NCBI RefSeq assembly: GCF_005886875.1
Contig: NZ_PNBY01000005.1
Coordinates: 1 to 64,000 of the forward strand
DNA: 64,000 bases
Reading direction: 5' to 3'
From: Pseudoalteromonas aurantia
GTDB lineage: Bacteria > Pseudomonadota > Gammaproteobacteria > Enterobacterales > Alteromonadaceae
Position 1 is the stretch's first letter, and each line of letters opens with the position of its first letter. A program made the position numbers and the translations under genes. The notes beneath the pieces are model-generated. The model was given only the letters and a program-made list of their open reading frames with translations. It did no database searches and was not told the DNA's origin. Of this stretch, positions 28,848 through 38,404 are shown piece by piece.

Positions 28848-30797
28848 ATGTTGCGCTTCATATTCACACTTCTGTTTATTTCATCAGCACCAAATGCGCA
28901 GGCTGCTGAACACCCAAAAACATCTGAATTATCACAAGCACCAATAGAAGCTTATACAAGTTTACCATTGGTGAGTCAGGTTGATTTATCACCCAACGGT
29001 ACTCACTTAGCCTTTGTACAAAACTATCAAGGTACCCTAGTCTTAAATATAACCAATTTAAAAACCCAAGAAACACTGCCTGTTTTAAAGTCAGACAATA
29101 AAGAAGTTACTTTAAATTGGTACGACTGGGCCAATAACAACACCTTAATTGTTGCTGCAGGTTACACACAAAGGCAGCGGTTACTAAAGTATCACTCGAC
29201 GCAGCTCTTTAAATTTGATCTTAATGGCACTAAAAAGCTAGAAAACTTACTGCCTATCCGCAATCGCAATGTCAAAAATGCGGCGCAATTTCAAGATAAT
29301 GTGATTAGTATGCTGCCAAATGACCCTAAGCATATTCTAGTGGCTGTTGATTTCGATACAGTGAATAGACCCAGTGTTTTCAAAGTTAATGTGGATACCA
29401 AACGCAGAGAACGAATTTTAAGACCAAGACGTAATATCTCAGACTGGATAGCTGATAGACAAGGTAACGTACGTATTGGCTACAAGCTTAAAGACACCAC
29501 TATTTCCTATATTCTCTATGACCGTGATAAAAACAGTTTACATAATAAACCGCTGTATCAATTTGATGTTTTCTCACCAGAGCGAGTAACGATATTAGGT
29601 TTTGGACAGGATGGCGACACGTTATATATAAAAGCCAACCATGAAGGAAAAAACGCCCTATTCAAAACCAAAGTCAGTCAACCTCAAAATCGTGAACTCA
29701 TTTTTTCCGATCCGGATTATGATGTTGATGGCACCATTTTGTACTCTCAAATAACCGGAAAAGTGAATGGTTTTTCACACTCGAATACCGAGAGGAGTCG
29801 CATATATTGGGATGAAGAATATAAAAGCCTGCAAACAGCCTTATCGAGTGCACTGCCAAATGCACACAATGTGATCATAGATAAAAGCCAAGATGGCGAT
29901 ACATATGTTTTATACTCTAGTTCAAATACTGACTCTGGCACCTACTATTTGGGGCAGCGTAAAGCACAGTCACTATATTTGTTTGCGCCCCAATATCCTG
30001 AAATACAAGATGCGACCTATTTAGGTAAGCAACGCCATCGTTATAAAGCACGTGATGGTCTAACTATCGAAGGATATTTAACCTTGCCACCTGGTGATCG
30101 CTCCAACAGTGTGCCATACCCGACAATTATTTTACCGCATGGTGGGCCTATGGCTCGAGATTATGCTGACTTTGACTATTGGTCTGAGCTTTTTGCCAGC
30201 CGAGGCTATGCTGTGTTCCAGCCTAATTTTAGAGGGTCATATGGTTATGGGTATGAATTTGCACAAGCAGCAATGGGCGCGTGGGGAGAGGCGATGCAAA
30301 ATGATTTACAAGATGCTGCGCACTACCTTATCGAACAGAAAATTGCGAATAAAGATCAGATTTGTGTCGGTGGAGGAAGTTACGGCGGGTATGCTGCCGT
30401 GATGGCTGTCGTAAAACACCCTGATACATTCAAATGCGCCGCCAGTTTTGCAGGCGTTATGGATTTAGAGTCCATAGTGTCACGTGCACGCTACTATACC
30501 AATAGAGAGGTGGTAGAGAAACAATTTGGTGACGATGACAACAAATTAGAAAGCAATTCGCCCATCAATAATATTGCGGCAATAAAACGGCCTATATTAT
30601 TAATTCATGGGGAAGATGATAAGGTCGTTCCTGTCAGCCATAGTCGTCGTATGTATGATGACTTACTCGATGCAAAAAAAGCAGTCAAATATATTGAGCT
30701 TGAATCAGGTAATCACCATTTAAGCTATCAAGCACATCGGCATACCACACTCACGGCATTTTTAAGCTTTTTTGACACCCATTTAAAAGCAAAATAG
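28848..30797 (+). CDS. Exported S9-family prolyl oligopeptidase-like peptidase
   Basis: A 649-aa secreted serine peptidase. A signal peptide covers residues 1-19 (cut near AQA-A). Residues about 35-390 form a beta-propeller, and 400-649 the alpha/beta-hydrolase domain: oxyanion HGGPMARD, nucleophile S511 in VGGGSYGGYA, Asp591 in HGEDDKVVP and the His pair at 623-624 in SGNHHLS. It belongs to the acylaminoacyl-peptidase/DPP4-like part of S9, which trims short peptides. AGAGGGAAC precedes the ATG. A long hairpin follows the stop. Together with the POT importer it fits a peptide-feeding lifestyle. Confidence 0.94.
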   Translation: MLRFIFTLLFISSAPNAQAAEHPKTSELSQAPIEAYTSLPLVSQVDLSPNGTHLAFVQNYQGTLVLNITNLKTQETLPVLKSDNKEVTLNWYDWANNNTLIVAAGYTQRQRLLKYHSTQLFKFDLNGTKKLENLLPIRNRNVKNAAQFQDNVISMLPNDPKHILVAVDFDTVNRPSVFKVNVDTKRRERILRPRRNISDWIADRQGNVRIGYKLKDTTISYILYDRDKNSLHNKPLYQFDVFSPERVTILGFGQDGDTLYIKANHEGKNALFKTKVSQPQNRELIFSDPDYDVDGTILYSQITGKVNGFSHSNTERSRIYWDEEYKSLQTALSSALPNAHNVIIDKSQDGDTYVLYSSSNTDSGTYYLGQRKAQSLYLFAPQYPEIQDATYLGKQRHRYKARDGLTIEGYLTLPPGDRSNSVPYPTIILPHGGPMARDYADFDYWSELFASRGYAVFQPNFRGSYGYGYEFAQAAMGAWGEAMQNDLQDAAHYLIEQKIANKDQICVGGGSYGGYAAVMAVVKHPDTFKCAASFAGVMDLESIVSRARYYTNREVVEKQFGDDDNKLESNSPINNIAAIKRPILLIHGEDDKVVPVSHSRRMYDDLLDAKKAVKYIELESGNHHLSYQAHRHTTLTAFLSFFDTHLKAK

Positions 30798-30803
30798 TCC
30801 ATA

Positions 30804-30841
30804 GTGTGAAGCGTCACTTCTTATGAGTGCACGCTTCACAC
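30804..30841 (+). terminator. Long hairpin after the S9 peptidase gene
   Basis: Ten-base arms GTGTGAAGCG/CGCTTCACAC enclose a second short stem CACT/AGTG. It has no U tract, so it may protect the 3' end as much as terminate. Confidence 0.55.
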
Positions 30842-30998
30842 AGACACCACCAAAGCCATAAAACGCAAAAAATTCATACTCCTGCCTCTATATTTTCACA
30901 ATACCCATCAACTGACTGATCAACAAAGTAAAACAAGGTTGAAAAATTAAGTTATAGTTAAACTATTCATGTATTTAATTTATAGGTTAATGGTTGAG

Positions 30999-31706
30999 AT
31001 GACCGCTCCCATTCTCATCACAGGTGCCGCTCAACGCATTGGTTTGGCACTCGTTCAACACTTTGTTAAAAATCAACAACCCGTCATTATGACGTATCGC
31101 ACTCGCCATAACATCATTGACGAACTTGAACAGCAAGGTGTGATTTGTATTGAAAGTAACTTTGATGACGCAGATGCCGTTGACACCCTTGTCGCCAAAG
31201 TAAAAATGCATACCAGCAGTTTAAAAGCCATCATCCACAATGCCTCTAGCTGGGATTGTGAAGGGCAAAACCCTGATCATAGTCGCTTATTTGACAGTAT
31301 GATCCGCATTCACGCCAAGGTGCCTTATTTGCTTAATATGGCAATGAGCGACCTTTTGCTCGCATACGATGATATTGCAGACATAATCCATTTGACTGAT
31401 TATGTCGTAGAAACAGGCAGTGCTAAGCATATTGCGTATGCCGCCAGCAAAGCAACGCTTGATAATTTAAGTAAGTCATTTGCGGCCAAATTTGCGCCAC
31501 GTATCAAAGTCAATGCCATTGCACCCAGTTTAATTATTTTTAACGAACATGATTCGTCTGAATATAAAGAAAAAACATTGAAAAAATCACTCATGGCTAT
31601 TGAGCCTGGTTGTCGAGAAATCGTCAATAGTGTTGAGCTACTGCTCAATAGTAACTACATTACAGGCCGCACTCTGCCCGTTGACGGCGGACGTCACCTA
31701 AAATAG
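30999..31706 (+). CDS. folM: Dihydromonapterin reductase FolM (SDR)
   Basis: A 235-aa classical short-chain dehydrogenase with the pteridine-reductase-like N-terminus [15 protein letters not shown] and the catalytic Y-x-x-x-K in [13 protein letters not shown]. In E. coli FolM reduces dihydromonapterin to tetrahydromonapterin and weakly acts on dihydrofolate. The identification rests mainly on the two following genes, folE and folX, which make the substrate. The reading frame also opens at 30969 and 30990; I chose the ATG at 30999 from the usual N-terminus, and the ribosome site does not settle it. Confidence 0.9.
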   Translation: MTAPILITGAAQRIGLALVQHFVKNQQPVIMTYRTRHNIIDELEQQGVICIESNFDDADAVDTLVAKVKMHTSSLKAIIHNASSWDCEGQNPDHSRLFDSMIRIHAKVPYLLNMAMSDLLLAYDDIADIIHLTDYVVETGSAKHIAYAASKATLDNLSKSFAAKFAPRIKVNAIAPSLIIFNEHDSSEYKEKTLKKSLMAIEPGCREIVNSVELLLNSNYITGRTLPVDGGRHLK

Positions 31707-31720
31707 ATAGAGAATTTGTT

Positions 31721-32275
31721 ATGCATGACGAACTAAAAAGCAGTTATCATCAAATCATTGAAGCTGTCGGTGAAGATAGCAATAGAGAAGGCTTATTAGA
31801 TACCCCAAAGCGGGCCGCCAAAGCCATGGAGTACCTCACAAAGGGCTATCGAGAAACGCTCGATGAGATCACCAATAATGCCGTATTCACTTCAGATGCA
31901 GACGATATGGTGCTGATCCAAGATATTGAACTTTACTCTATGTGCGAGCATCACTTACTGCCTTTTGTCGGTCGGTGCCACATTGCCTATATACCAAATG
32001 GCAAAGTACTCGGCTTATCGAAATTTGCCCGCATTGTTGATATGTACGCCCGTCGATTTCAAATCCAAGAACAACTAACCCATCAAATTGCAAAAGCTGT
32101 TGAAGAAGTCACGGGGGCAAAAGGTGTAGGCGTCATTGTTGAAGCTAAGCATATGTGTATGATGATGCGTGGTGTAGAAAAACAAAACTCCAAAATGCGC
32201 ACCTCTGTTATGCTTGGCAACTTCCGAGAAGACCCTAAAACACGCAATGAGTTTTTACAGCTCGTCAAAAACTAA
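31721..32275 (+). CDS. folE: GTP cyclohydrolase I
   Basis: Converts GTP to 7,8-dihydroneopterin triphosphate, entry to pterins and folate. 184 aa. The zinc ligands are in [11 protein letters not shown] and [10 protein letters not shown], and the [21 protein letters not shown] segment is diagnostic. It lies 15 bases after folM and ten bases before folX, so the three form one operon for tetrahydromonapterin, a cofactor used for example by phenylalanine hydroxylase in pseudomonads. A second folE for folate may exist elsewhere. Confidence 0.97.
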   Translation: MHDELKSSYHQIIEAVGEDSNREGLLDTPKRAAKAMEYLTKGYRETLDEITNNAVFTSDADDMVLIQDIELYSMCEHHLLPFVGRCHIAYIPNGKVLGLSKFARIVDMYARRFQIQEQLTHQIAKAVEEVTGAKGVGVIVEAKHMCMMMRGVEKQNSKMRTSVMLGNFREDPKTRNEFLQLVKN

Positions 32276-32284
32276 GGACCGTTT

Positions 32285-32644
32285 ATGCAAAATGCGATCA
32301 TCAATATTACTAACCTCAGGCTGCGAACATTTATTGGCTTTAACCCTGAAGAACGAGAAAAAAAGCAAGATGTTGTGCTGAATATAGAGATCCACTATCC
32401 AGCAGACACTGCGTGTGTCAGTGGTGATGAAGTTGAACATGCGCTGAATTATAAAACAGTAACAAAAGCGGTGATAAGCATTGTAGAAACAGGCCATTTT
32501 CTCTTACTAGAAAAGCTCGTCGCCGATATATTAGGGGAGTGCCACAGTCACCCCACGGTCACTTATGCAAAGGTAAGAGTAGATAAACCCCATGCATTAC
32601 GGTTTGCAGACTCTGTCTCCTTGACCCTCGATTGGCAAAAATAA
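32285..32644 (+). CDS. folX: Dihydroneopterin triphosphate 2'-epimerase
   Basis: A 119-aa FolB-fold enzyme that epimerises dihydroneopterin triphosphate to dihydromonapterin triphosphate. It matches E. coli FolX along its length: NLRLRTFIGFNPEE, the HYPADTA segment, ALNYKTVTK, and LLEKLVADIL with the active-site Glu/Lys. Those features separate it from the shorter FolB aldolase. AAGGA lies seven bases before the ATG. The last gene of folM-folE-folX, it converges on yqaA. Confidence 0.93.
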   Translation: MQNAIINITNLRLRTFIGFNPEEREKKQDVVLNIEIHYPADTACVSGDEVEHALNYKTVTKAVISIVETGHFLLLEKLVADILGECHSHPTVTYAKVRVDKPHALRFADSVSLTLDWQK

Positions 32645-32661
32645 TAAGACTGAGCGGTAGG

Positions 32662-33099
32662 TTATATCAGCCGCTCAATCCCCATAATGCTCAGTATAAT
32701 AAATGCATATCGAGCCCCCTTGCTCAGACTCACTAAGAGTAAAAAAAGCCAAAACCGAAACTTACACAAGCCTGCCACTAAAGTAAGCGGATCCCCTATA
32801 ATAGGCACCCATGATAACAAAAGACTCCACACACCATAACGCCCAAATAGCTGCTGTGCTTTCATGACCTGTTGCGGTGAAATCGGAAACCATGATGTAT
32901 GCTGATAACTCATCATTTTCAATCCGAGCCAATAATTGACACAACTTCCCAATACATTGCCCATTGTGGCGACTAACCACCATTGAAATAGTACATCACG
33001 GTTGTTTATTGCTAACGTAGATAATACGACCTCTGAGCTACCTGGTAACAACGTGGCAGAGCTAAAAGCAGAGAAAAACAACCCGAAATATGTCAGCAC
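32662..33099 (-). CDS. yqaA: YqaA family membrane protein
   Basis: A 145-aa inner-membrane protein of the YqaA/DedA-related (VTT-like) group, with hydrophobic segments at about 1-20, 39-60, 92-110 and 118-140. The motif ATLLPGSSEVVL near the N-terminus and WVPIIGDPLTLVAG are the family hallmarks. DedA relatives move or flip lipids; YqaA itself is uncharacterised. Translation starts at a GTG with AAGG seven bases upstream. Confidence 0.88.
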   Translation of the reverse strand: MLTYFGLFFSAFSSATLLPGSSEVVLSTLAINNRDVLFQWWLVATMGNVLGSCVNYWLGLKMMSYQHTSWFPISPQQVMKAQQLFGRYGVWSLLLSWVPIIGDPLTLVAGLCKFRFWLFLLLVSLSKGARYAFIILSIMGIERLI

Positions 33100-33275
33100 T
33101 CCGCCCCCTTACCCTAAAAAATATTTGAGCCCAAGTCTTGTGTATTTATACAGAGTTCTACAAAAAAGCATGACGCAACAAACCTGTATACGCCGTAGGC
33201 ATTCTCACATTATACTGAAATAGCAAGTTATACGTACTGAAAAGCGAATAATTAACATAATCATGGAGAACAAGA

Positions 33276-33785
33276 ATGATCAAAACAGTGAGTCATGTAC
33301 TTATTGGTGCACTGCTATGTGGTGTAGTGACCGGTTGCAGCACTGTAGCAAGCCCCCCAGCGACAAGTGATAAAGGATATGAAACATACATTAACCCCGG
33401 GCAAGCCTTCAAGCACACAAACCTGACTAATATAGATAATAAGCCTATCTCACTGAACCCAAATAAGAAGAAGTTAGTACTGTTATTTGCGACTTGGTGC
33501 TCTGACTCACTACGCACCTTAAATGAATTAAAAGCCTCTTCCATCATCCGTGACCCGACAATACAAATTATTGCCATTGGCAGAGAGCAAACTCGCGAAA
33601 CACTCAAAAAATTCAATCAAGACTTTGCGTTACCATTTGAGTTAGTTGCTGACTCAGATAGAACGATATACCAACAGTATGCGAACAAAGGCATACCCCG
33701 CCTTATTTTGTTAGATAAGAATAACACCGTAGTAAAAACACTAATTGGTGAGCAAGCGAATATTATTGACCAAGTAATTTGGTAA
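33276..33785 (+). CDS. Thioredoxin-fold lipoprotein (TlpA/redoxin-like) with a single motif cysteine
   Basis: A 169-aa lipoprotein with lipobox VTGC near residue 21. The mature domain has the thioredoxin fold of TlpA/ResA-type proteins (LVLLFATWCSDSLRTLNEL), with the cis-Pro loop in KGIPRLILLD. The usual CxxC is CSDS, so the resolving cysteine is missing and a normal disulphide-exchange cycle is not possible. It may bind or reduce by a one-cysteine mechanism, or act as a chaperone. Followed by the DUF2721 gene with a 23-base gap. Confidence 0.78.
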   Translation: MIKTVSHVLIGALLCGVVTGCSTVASPPATSDKGYETYINPGQAFKHTNLTNIDNKPISLNPNKKKLVLLFATWCSDSLRTLNELKASSIIRDPTIQIIAIGREQTRETLKKFNQDFALPFELVADSDRTIYQQYANKGIPRLILLDKNNTVVKTLIGEQANIIDQVIW

Positions 33786-33808
33786 TCTGAATAAACTAAG
33801 AGGCTGTA

Positions 33809-34270
33809 ATGAGTAACGATGTTGTTAGCATATTAACCATGGCAAAAGTGATACAAACGGCTGTCGCACCGGTATTTCTTATTACTGGTATTGCCGCGAC
33901 ATTAGGCGTACTGTCAAATCGACTCGCTAGAATAACCGACCGAGCCAGATTGCTCGACCGCAAGGTCAACAGCTCTCAAGATGATGCCTTGAAAACATCG
34001 CTATGTACTGAGATGCGTGCACTGCTCAAGCGCTCTCGCTGCATTCATATTGCATTTAGTATGAGTGTATTAAGCGCATTACTGGTCTGTGCCGTAGTCA
34101 TGCTTCTCTTTACTTCCCACCTTTATACCATCCCAGTGGGTATTACACTTTCAAGCTGCTTTATTGCCGCGATGATGTTATTGATGGGCGCTTTTTTAGC
34201 ATTACTGTCTGAAATATTTTTGGCAACCCGGAGTATGCGAAGAGGTATGATTTTTAAAGATTTAGAATAA
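33809..34270 (+). CDS. DUF2721 family membrane protein
   Basis: A 153-aa protein with three hydrophobic helices (about 18-36, 84-105 and 112-135) and the family motif VFLITGIAATLGVLSNRLARITDRAR. Function is unknown. AGAGG is a few bases before the ATG. It probably shares a transcript with the preceding lipoprotein gene and is closed by the strong terminator at 34328. Confidence 0.88.
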   Translation: MSNDVVSILTMAKVIQTAVAPVFLITGIAATLGVLSNRLARITDRARLLDRKVNSSQDDALKTSLCTEMRALLKRSRCIHIAFSMSVLSALLVCAVVMLLFTSHLYTIPVGITLSSCFIAAMMLLMGAFLALLSEIFLATRSMRRGMIFKDLE

Positions 34271-34327
34271 AAGGGATTAAAGATCGTCAGTACACTATCA
34301 TCAAGAGACATAAATCAAGCATAAAAA

Positions 34328-34350
34328 AACGCCAGTCAATGACTGGCGTT
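34328..34350. terminator. Strong bidirectional terminator
   Basis: Eleven-base perfect arms AACGCCAGTCA/TGACTGGCGTT with a short loop, flanked by a run of A on the left and T on the right, between convergent genes. Confidence 0.92.
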
Positions 34351-34368
34351 TTTATACACTATTTCAAG

Positions 34369-37300
34369 TTACTTCTGTTTGCGACGACGAAGCGCAGCAA
34401 ACGGTGCAGCAAGTAGCGCTAACCACGCTAAAGAACCTGATGAAGAGCTATTAGATTCAGGCAGTGTTACTGGAGCTGTAGGTGTTACAGGTTCAGCAAC
34501 ATCCGTTACCGTTACATTAACTTTAGTTGGGGCTAAAGTATGAGCACTCTCACCAGCTACTTTCGCCGTGTAAGTGAAGCTATCATTTCCGTAAAAGTCA
34601 GCATTTGGTGTATAAATCGCTTTACCATCAGTAAATTCAACTGAACCATTTTCAGGCGCTGATACGACAGCCAGTGTTGCCGAATCGAAACCTGCTTCAG
34701 GTGTAGAAAGTGTTACACTTTGAACTGCACGCTGATGTAACCCATCACGGTTATTAAGACTCAAAGGTATTAAGTCTACATGTTGAGCTGTGTCATTTGC
34801 TAATACGTCAATGGCTTCTGATGATGTATCTTCATTCATTGTAATACTATCTGCCACACCAGCCTTGATTTCCGCATCTGCAGTAAATTTAGCTTTAAAA
34901 GACATACCTAAAGAGCCACCAGATACATAATTAAAGTGTGTGCTCTTACCCGCAACAGGTGCAACGCCTTCACCATTATAATAAGTTTGGAAACCCACTA
35001 AACCATTGTCGTTCTCAATACCAACAGTCGCTTTTTCAGGCATTCTTGGTACTTTGACATAGTTAAAGAAGATCTCTTCTTCCCCATTTAAACGGATCCA
35101 AGCTTGGAACGTAAACTTATCACCAGAAGTGTCTTGATAAAGCTCTGCATCAGCCCACTCTGTTACCCAGTATACTTTTGCATCATCGCCTTCGCCTACT
35201 TGCTTAATCGCTACGTAAACATCGCCACCACTTGTTTCGCCATCACCTTGAAGGTCAAAGTCAGCCCATAATGGTGCAATCAAACCATTTTGGCCATTGC
35301 TTGAAGGAATCTCAGAGTTAGCACCTGTGCCGCTAGCAGTACCATTACCAGCTACAATCAAACCATTGGTCGTAATTGTAATGTAGTTGTACTCTTGTCC
35401 AGCTAGTTTGAAGTTAAACCCGCTACCAATCGCCGCTAAGTTAAACTTAAAGTCAGAGTCATCACAGCTGTCGCTACATGACGGGCTGTATTCTCCATCT
35501 GCCTTCAAATCAACAGCCAAACCTTCTACAACCGAGGCAGAAACAGAGGCTTTTTCTAGTGTACCAGTAAAGCCAACATGGTTTGCATCCGCATCTGCAG
35601 CCGCTAAGATTTGCTCGCCACCAGTCAAAGAGACGTTGAAGCTATCAGGAACGATACTCAAAGACTGTGGTAATGCAGATGTCAGCGTTACCAATCCGTC
35701 AATGGTTTCGTTGGTGAAACCTAAGTTGACGTCAAATTCTTCTGTATCAGAGGCACCAGAGGTCGATACGGCAAGGCCAGGTAACGAAGTTGAAGAAGCA
35801 AATGCCGCTAATGGCAAGTGACCAACGCGGTTACCAGCAGCATCATACGCTTCTAAACGTGCAAATTCCCATGCGTCTAAATCAACCGCTTTAATATTCA
35901 TCGTAACAGATGCCGCTTTCGCGTCACCGTCTTCGCCATGTGCTGCTAGTTCAAGACTGTGCGTGTTCAAGTCAACAGTGGCACCAGAGCCCATTGCAAC
36001 CGCTTTCAACGTTAGATTCATTGACTCAGCCGTCATATTTCGGATGCTGACTGAGTAATCACAGCTTTCGATACACTGAGTTTCAGATAATCCCATTTCA
36101 GAGAACGTGACTTTTGCATCTAATGACTGAGCGACATCTAAACGGCCAGCACCAACATCAAAGGCATCAGCTGGTGTCGCTTGATCGGTCTTTTTCAAGC
36201 CCTCTGTGACACTGGTGTTAGCCAGTGCTGATTTAACCTCTTTTGCACTCCAAGTTGGATACTGTTGCTTAAGTAATGCAGCAGCACCAGCAACATGTGG
36301 TCCGGCCATTGAAGTACCAGTTAACTCAGCAAAACCTGCACTACCATCAGCTGTATTCAAATACGCAGATAAAGTATTTGTACCTGGTGCGGCAATGTTT
36401 GGTTTCAGAATAGACGGATCACCATTTGGACCACGTGAAGAAGAACCAGTTACGGCATCTCTTGCTGCTTCACTGTTAATAACGCGAACTTCACCGTCAA
36501 CGCTCAGTTCACTGTCAAAGCCTTCAGCAGACACAGCAGCAGTGATCATCTCTCCATCAGCTTGACCAACCATGAACGCAGGCACAGCATCAACACCGCC
36601 CATACTCATTGTGATTGGGCTACCGCCACGGTTATTGTATACAAGTAACGCTTTAGCGCCTGCATCCGCTGCATTTGTTGCTTTCGTTGAGAAATTACAG
36701 CTGCCTCGAGACACAACTGCAAAGCCGCCATCAAAAGAATTAGCTGGGAATGCTGAACACCCTTCAATATTGTCAGGATCAACAACACCTGCAAGAATTG
36801 GTTTTGCTGAAATGACCGTATCGAAAGCAGTTGTTGAACTCGTTTTATGAACAATGTAATCACTGTCACCTAACTTCATGCCCGATGTAAATACTCGGCC
36901 ATGATCGGTATTTGCAACAGAAATGACACTTTCTAGATTCGCTGGACCACCAATAGTTTGTGCACCTGCACCGCCGTTACCAGCAGAAACAACCGCTACA
37001 ACCCCAGCATCTTCGATGCTCTGGAATACTTCAGCGTATGCACTATTAGCTGGGTGTGTACCATAACCACCACCCCACGAGTTGTTAATAACATCTGCAC
37101 CATCTTCTAACGCATGCTCTAAGGCTTCAATTAGCATGATGTTTGAACCACCACCTGTATATAATGCCTTATATGCCATTAAATACGCGCCAGGTGCAAC
37201 ACCGCTGATCTCTACGGAATTATTGTTATATTCTGTGGTGATGGTAGAACCAACCGCAGTACCCGCTACGTGAGTACCATGTCCGCCAACATCAAGCGGG

Positions 37301-38028
37301 CTAAACGTTTGCGTGTCTGGCTGTGCAAAGGTAGGCGCAGAATAACGTGCAACAATTAGCTTATTATTACAAAAAGACGCATCGACAGTACGGCAATAAT
37401 CATCTGTAGGTAAGGCATCTGTCGGAGCGGCCATACCTGCATCGTCAAACATTGGGTTAGTTGGTACTATACCCGTGTCGATTACCGCTACGCGAACACC
37501 TTTACCCGCTTCACGATCACCGCCCAGTTTTTCCCACGCCGTGGGAGCATTGATCAAAGACAGTGAAGTATCCATTTCTGGAAAATAGCGCTCTTCTTTG
37601 AATACTTTAGTAACACCAGGTAGCGACTTTAATTTTGCGTAAATATCTTTTGAAGACTTAACAACAACAGCATTCATTGTTGAATCAAAAAAGCGATCAA
37701 CCTTAGCACTTGGTATAGCTTGAGCCATAACTGACGCGAAAGTCGTTCTTTCTGCAGCTAAAGCTTGCTTATGTGACTGCACACTTTTAGCTTGCACATT
37801 GAATTTATTGCCGGTTAAAGAATGGTCTAACGCACCATCAACCTGAACCAATGATCCACTTTCCAAACGTACAATGTAATAATTTTGTTCTTGTGCTTGG
37901 CTTAAAGCATGATGTTTTGATTTAGCAAAGCTATTGTGTTCATGTTCAAAAGCACTTGCAGCGCTCATAGATAAAGCACCACATACCGATGCAGCTATCA
38001 CTGACATTTTAATTGTATTAGACATCAT
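34369..38028 (-). CDS. Large secreted S8 (subtilisin-like) serine protease with GlyGly-CTERM-like tail
   Basis: A 1219-aa exported protease. Order: signal peptide (1-26), I9-type inhibitor propeptide (about 48-152), S8 catalytic domain with D184 (AVIDTGI), H250 (GGHGTHVAG), oxyanion N315 and S573 (GTSMAGPHVAG); a PA domain (about 400-505) is inserted between His and Ser. C-terminal beta domains include a cadherin-like repeat (about 1080-1175, NEDTSSEAIDVLANDT and ADFYGNDSFTY). The end is PESNSSSSGSLAWL, a hydrophobic helix and RRRK, which resembles the GlyGly-CTERM sorting signal cut by rhombosortase and delivered by type II secretion. AGGGGAA precedes the ATG. Confidence 0.93.
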   Translation of the reverse strand: MMSNTIKMSVIAASVCGALSMSAASAFEHEHNSFAKSKHHALSQAQEQNYYIVRLESGSLVQVDGALDHSLTGNKFNVQAKSVQSHKQALAAERTTFASVMAQAIPSAKVDRFFDSTMNAVVVKSSKDIYAKLKSLPGVTKVFKEERYFPEMDTSLSLINAPTAWEKLGGDREAGKGVRVAVIDTGIVPTNPMFDDAGMAAPTDALPTDDYCRTVDASFCNNKLIVARYSAPTFAQPDTQTFSPLDVGGHGTHVAGTAVGSTITTEYNNNSVEISGVAPGAYLMAYKALYTGGGSNIMLIEALEHALEDGADVINNSWGGGYGTHPANSAYAEVFQSIEDAGVVAVVSAGNGGAGAQTIGGPANLESVISVANTDHGRVFTSGMKLGDSDYIVHKTSSTTAFDTVISAKPILAGVVDPDNIEGCSAFPANSFDGGFAVVSRGSCNFSTKATNAADAGAKALLVYNNRGGSPITMSMGGVDAVPAFMVGQADGEMITAAVSAEGFDSELSVDGEVRVINSEAARDAVTGSSSRGPNGDPSILKPNIAAPGTNTLSAYLNTADGSAGFAELTGTSMAGPHVAGAAALLKQQYPTWSAKEVKSALANTSVTEGLKKTDQATPADAFDVGAGRLDVAQSLDAKVTFSEMGLSETQCIESCDYSVSIRNMTAESMNLTLKAVAMGSGATVDLNTHSLELAAHGEDGDAKAASVTMNIKAVDLDAWEFARLEAYDAAGNRVGHLPLAAFASSTSLPGLAVSTSGASDTEEFDVNLGFTNETIDGLVTLTSALPQSLSIVPDSFNVSLTGGEQILAAADADANHVGFTGTLEKASVSASVVEGLAVDLKADGEYSPSCSDSCDDSDFKFNLAAIGSGFNFKLAGQEYNYITITTNGLIVAGNGTASGTGANSEIPSSNGQNGLIAPLWADFDLQGDGETSGGDVYVAIKQVGEGDDAKVYWVTEWADAELYQDTSGDKFTFQAWIRLNGEEEIFFNYVKVPRMPEKATVGIENDNGLVGFQTYYNGEGVAPVAGKSTHFNYVSGGSLGMSFKAKFTADAEIKAGVADSITMNEDTSSEAIDVLANDTAQHVDLIPLSLNNRDGLHQRAVQSVTLSTPEAGFDSATLAVVSAPENGSVEFTDGKAIYTPNADFYGNDSFTYTAKVAGESAHTLAPTKVNVTVTDVAEPVTPTAPVTLPESNSSSSGSLAWLALLAAPFAALRRRKQK

Positions 38029-38404
38029 TTCCCCTAGGACTTGTTGTTAACTGATTTAACAGTTGGCGTCTTTGTTGTTAAATATCACATTGCACTTTGT
38101 CGCATTTGTTGATTTTATTCGACCAATGGATAGGCTCATTAATATAGTGTGAAAGTACCAACACAATCAACAGTAAATGCAAACAAAAGAAACCCAACAT
38201 TTACAACAGGAGAGGAATTAAATTTAAATCACTGATATAAATGATTATTATATTGTAAAAGAAAGTAAATGATTCTGTCATCAAAGCGAAATAGATAACA
38301 ACAATAACTACTTTAAAGGTCTAGGTTATCGGTAAACGCATACAACTTGCCTTTTTTAACGCTTTTACGTAAAACATTAAGTCATACCAAACAAGGGGCA
38401 AAAT
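38029..38404. other. 376-base divergent spacer
   Basis: A/T-rich spacer between the S8 protease and the cytochrome c-prime gene, holding promoters for both directions. I see no open frame with a ribosome site, no strong hairpin and no recognisable operator. Confidence 0.6.

Noticed and set aside
35387-36850. Long plus-strand frames opposite the S8 protease
   Set aside because: They lack ribosome sites and mirror the codon bias of the real gene on the other strand.
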